NCBI GenBank assembly: GCA_023420795.1
Contig: JAEZVM010000095.1
Span: forward strand, 1 to 9,352
DNA length: 9,352 nucleotides
Direction: 5' to 3'
From: Pseudomonadota bacterium
GTDB taxonomy: Bacteria > Pseudomonadota > Gammaproteobacteria > Burkholderiales > Burkholderiaceae_D
Positions 7,122 to 9,352 of this stretch are shown one piece after another; within the stretch, counting starts at the first letter, position 1, and each line of letters begins with the position of its first letter. Position numbers and translations under genes: made by a program. The notes below the pieces were generated by a model, which saw only the letters and a program-made list of their open reading frames with translations, was not told the origin of the DNA and ran no database searches.

Positions 7122-7143
7122 ATATGTCTTATATAAGATATAT
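7122..7143. promoter_or_regulatory. Near-perfect palindrome, candidate GntR operator
   Basis: The core TCTTATATAAGA (7127-7138) is a perfect 12-bp palindrome. With ATAT on both outer sides it extends to 22 bp, with a single mismatched pair (G7126 against T7139). It ends 8 bases before the TTGACA of the mdh promoter and overlaps the likely -10 of gntR on the minus strand (TATATA, 17 bases after CTGTCA). That position fits binding by the neighbouring GntR protein; which factor binds is inferred. Confidence 0.6.
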
Positions 7144-7151
7144 GATAATCA

Positions 7152-7180
7152 TTGACAGGCCTTCTACCTCATCCTACACT
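7152..7180 (+). promoter_or_regulatory. mdh promoter
   Basis: A perfect -35 box TTGACA (7152-7157), a 17-base spacer and a -10 box TACACT (7175-7180; 4 of 6 matches to consensus). It is the best sigma-70-type match seen in the window. Transcription would start near 7187, giving a leader of about 165 bases before the mdh ATG. Confidence 0.65.
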
Positions 7181-7186
7181 CAGGCA

Positions 7187-7350
7187 ACCTTTTTACGATG
7201 AAAATCACAGCAATTTCATGGCTGCAAGTGCGCGGCTGAGAGCGGAACTGCAACTATGACTGCGGGGATTTTCAACTGTATCATTACAGGCTTATCAAAA
7301 TTTCATAGCGTTTTTCGTCATCGTTTTCATTCCCACTTTGGAGATTCATC
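7187..7350 (+). other. Long mdh leader (5' UTR)
   Basis: Sequence between the predicted transcription start and mdh. It is AT-richer than the genes. It holds a possible 13-codon reading frame at 7198-7239 (MKITAISWLQVRG) without a good ribosome binding site, and an ATG at 7256 whose frame overlaps the mdh start. The mdh Shine-Dalgarno GGAG is at 7340-7343. No known riboswitch was recognised. Confidence 0.45.
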
Positions 7351-8340
7351 ATGGCTAAAGCCCCTATGCGCGTTGCCGTCACCGGCGCCGCCGGCCAAAT
7401 CGGCTACTCCCTGCTGTTCCGCATCGCCAACGGCGATATGCTGGGCAAAGACCAGCCTGTCATCCTGCAACTGCTGGAAATCCCGGATGAGAAGGCCCAG
7501 AAGGCGCTCAAGGGCGTCATGATGGAAATCGACGACTGCGCATTCCCGCTGCTGGCCGGCATGACCGCGCACAGCGATCCGATGACCGCGTTCAAGGATG
7601 CCGATGTCGCCTTGCTGGTCGGCGCACGTCCGCGCGGCCCGGGCATGGAGCGCAAGGACCTGCTCGAAGCCAACGCACAGATCTTCACGGTGCAGGGCAA
7701 GGCGCTGGACGCCGTCGCCTCGCGCAACGTCAAGGTGCTGGTAGTCGGCAACCCGGCCAACACCAACGCCTACATCGCGATGAAATCGGCACCGAACCTG
7801 CCGGCCAAGAACTTCACCGCGATGCTGCGCCTGGACCACAACCGTGCGCTGACCCAACTGGCACAGAAGGTCGGCAAGCCGATCACGTCGATCGAGAAGC
7901 TGTGCGTGTGGGGCAATCACTCGCCGACCATGTACGCCGATTTCACCAATGCCCTCATCGACGGCAAGCCGGCCAAGGATCTGGTGAGCGACGAAGCCTG
8001 GACCAAGGACGTCTATCTGCCGACGGTCGGCAAGCGCGGCGCGGCAATCATCGAGGCACGCGGCCTGTCCTCCGCAGCTTCCGCAGCCAATGCAGCGATC
8101 GATCACGTGCGTGACTGGGTGCTCGGCACCAACGGCAAGTGGACCACGATGGGCATTCCGTCCGACGGTTCCTACGGCATCCCGGAAGGCACGATGTTCG
8201 GCTTCCCGGTCACGACCGAAAACGGCGAGTACAAGATCGTCCAGGGCCTGAAAATCGATGCGTTCTCGCAAGAACGTATCAACCTGACGCTGAAAGAACT
8301 GATGGAAGAGCGCGACGGCGTGAAGCATCTGGTAGGCTAA
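7351..8340 (+). CDS. mdh: Malate dehydrogenase (NAD-dependent, type 2)
   Basis: Reversibly oxidises malate to oxaloacetate with NAD in the cytoplasm, supplying the substrate of citrate synthase. The 329-residue product begins with the Rossmann motif TGAAGQIGYSL (11-21), and E43 (LLEIP) lies at the end of the second strand, where NAD-specific enzymes keep an acidic residue. The substrate loop GARPRGPGMERKDLL (91-105) supplies arginines, NPANTNAY lies at 134-141, and the catalytic pair is D162 (LDHNRA, with R165) and H190 (WGNHSPTMY). GNHSP and the overall length place it in the cytosolic-like type 2 group rather than with the 312-residue E. coli Mdh. The ATG at 7351 has GGAG 7 bases upstream. 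It is transcribed divergently from gntR and ends at a strong terminator. Confidence 0.99.
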   Translation: MAKAPMRVAVTGAAGQIGYSLLFRIANGDMLGKDQPVILQLLEIPDEKAQKALKGVMMEIDDCAFPLLAGMTAHSDPMTAFKDADVALLVGARPRGPGMERKDLLEANAQIFTVQGKALDAVASRNVKVLVVGNPANTNAYIAMKSAPNLPAKNFTAMLRLDHNRALTQLAQKVGKPITSIEKLCVWGNHSPTMYADFTNALIDGKPAKDLVSDEAWTKDVYLPTVGKRGAAIIEARGLSSAASAANAAIDHVRDWVLGTNGKWTTMGIPSDGSYGIPEGTMFGFPVTTENGEYKIVQGLKIDAFSQERINLTLKELMEERDGVKHLVG

Positions 8341-8357
8341 CGCTTACCCCATGAACG

Positions 8358-8395
8358 AACAGGCGGCAAACCATGGGTTTCGCCGCCTGTTTTTT
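8358..8395 (+). terminator. Intrinsic terminator of mdh
   Basis: A long stem of AACAGGCGGC plus AAACC (8358-8372) pairs with GGTTT, a bulged C and GCCGCCTGTT (8376-8391), leaving a 3-base loop. A run of six T (8390-8395) follows. It starts 18 bases after the mdh stop and should end most mdh transcripts before the next gene. Confidence 0.93.
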
Positions 8396-8421
8396 ATTCT
8401 GCACGTCCAACGCGAGCAAAC

Positions 8422-9352
8422 ATGCACCCTACCGAGGTCTTATTCCAGGGCAAACATCAGCCGGTGACGATTCCGGTCTGCGATCACTACGCCGGCTCAG
8501 AGAAGCTGATGCACAAGGCGATTGCCCTGCAACAAGAGCTGGGCCCTGTTTTCGATATCACGCTCGACTGCGAAGACGGCGCCAGCGCCGGCAATGAGAA
8601 AGCCCATGCGAAGCTGGTTGCCTCGCTGATTGCCGGCGACAGCAACCGCTTCGCGCGCATCGGTGCACGCATCCACGATCTCACTCATCCCTGCTTCGAA
8701 CAGGACATCGCGATCATTTGCGAAGGCGCGGCCAGGCGTCTTGCGTATCTCGTCGTGCCGAAAGTTAACAGTCTTGCCGATGTCAAAACCGCTCTCGATA
8801 TCATCCAGCGTCGCGCCATGCAAGGCGGCCGCGACAATCTTCCGGTCCACGTCCTGATTGAAACGCACGGCGCGCTCGCCGACGTGCATGCGATTGCCGC
8901 CTTGCCGCAGGTGGAATGCCTGTCGTTCGGAATCATGGATTTCGTATCGGCCCACTACGGCGCGATTCCGGGAGGCGCGATGCGCTCGCCGGGCCAGTTC
9001 ACACATCCACTGGTCATGCGCGCCAAGCTGGAAATCGCGGCCGCCTGCCATGCCCACGGCAAGGTGCCCTCGCATAACGTGACCACCGAAATCAGGGATG
9101 CAGCCGTTGTCGCGAATGACGCAACCCGGGCAGCCACAGAATTCGGCTACACCCGGATGTGGAGCATCCACCCGACCCAGATCAAGCCGATACTGCACGC
9201 CTTCTCCCCCCGCGATGCGGAAGTTGCCGACGCCGCCCACATTCTCGCGAAAGCGCAAGCTGCGCAATGGGGACCTATACAATACAATGGCACGCTACAT
9301 GATCGCGCCAGCTACCGCTATTACTGGACGATCCTGCAGCGCGCAAAGGCGA
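8422..9352 (+). CDS. HpcH/HpaI aldolase / citrate lyase beta-like (CitE family) CoA-ester lyase, partial at right edge
   Basis: A TIM-barrel lyase of the CitE/malyl-CoA lyase superfamily, whose members make or cleave beta-hydroxyacyl-CoA esters with a divalent metal. The first 310 residues are in the window and the frame is still open at base 9352. Family landmarks: ITLDCEDGAS (46-55, acidic E51/D52), basic R79 and R83 in RFARIGARIHD, LIETHGALADV with E147 as a likely metal ligand, LSFGIMDFVSAHYG with D173 as the second, and SIHPTQI at 248-254. The true substrate cannot be read from sequence: citramalyl-, malyl- or citryl-CoA are all possible, and no citrate lyase alpha or gamma genes are adjacent. 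The ATG at 8422 has only a weak GAG upstream. The gene starts just 26 bases after the mdh terminator tail with no clear promoter of its own. Confidence 0.88.
   Translation, partial: MHPTEVLFQGKHQPVTIPVCDHYAGSEKLMHKAIALQQELGPVFDITLDCEDGASAGNEKAHAKLVASLIAGDSNRFARIGARIHDLTHPCFEQDIAIICEGAARRLAYLVVPKVNSLADVKTALDIIQRRAMQGGRDNLPVHVLIETHGALADVHAIAALPQVECLSFGIMDFVSAHYGAIPGGAMRSPGQFTHPLVMRAKLEIAAACHAHGKVPSHNVTTEIRDAAVVANDATRAATEFGYTRMWSIHPTQIKPILHAFSPRDAEVADAAHILAKAQAAQWGPIQYNGTLHDRASYRYYWTILQRAKA

Noticed and set aside
7256..7522. An 88-codon frame on the plus strand overlapping the mdh start
   Set aside because: Its second half is an Arg/Ser-rich out-of-frame reading of mdh, and it lacks a good ribosome binding site. 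The possibility of a short leader peptide is noted under the mdh leader.
7327..8328. A 333-codon open frame on the minus strand opposite mdh
   Set aside because: It covers mdh almost exactly in antisense, and its composition is that of a shadow frame. The mdh protein has all catalytic motifs.
8497..9282. A 261-codon open frame on the minus strand opposite the CitE-like gene
   Set aside because: Antisense to a gene with clear family motifs; no domain or ribosome binding site supports it.

Overview
This window is a compact block of central-carbon-metabolism genes from the chromosome of a betaproteobacterium. The Burkholderiales, perhaps an Oxalobacteraceae/Herbaspirillum-like genome, fit best. 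That guess rests on GC-rich coding sequence, the gene order and the protein sequences; I could not run a search, so the genus is not established. No mobile element, tRNA, rRNA, CRISPR array, origin or sign of recent transfer was seen.

Minus strand, read in transcription order from about 7084 down to 1: a GntR/UTRA transcription regulator, sdhC, sdhD, sdhA, sdhB (succinate dehydrogenase, complex II), sdhE (flavinylation factor), gltA (citrate synthase), an intrinsic terminator, and the first 294 codons of sucA (2-oxoglutarate dehydrogenase E1), which runs off the left edge. Plus strand, divergent from the regulator: mdh (malate dehydrogenase), an intrinsic terminator, and a CitE-like HpcH/HpaI-family lyase gene that runs off the right edge.

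The genes cover consecutive TCA steps: 2-oxoglutarate to succinyl-CoA (sucA), succinate to fumarate (sdhCDAB, matured by SdhE), malate to oxaloacetate (mdh), and oxaloacetate plus acetyl-CoA to citrate (gltA). The sdhCDAB genes are packed with 0 to 12 bases between them and look like one operon. sdhE and gltA follow on the same strand behind a gap with two adjacent inverted repeats.

The protein-coding content is ordinary core metabolism, and I do not see a new biological system in it. The items worth a second look are regulatory: a near-perfect 22-bp palindrome between gntR and mdh placed like an autoregulatory operator, two abutting hairpins between sdhB and sdhE, a roughly 165-base mdh leader, and several inverted repeats upstream of sucA.
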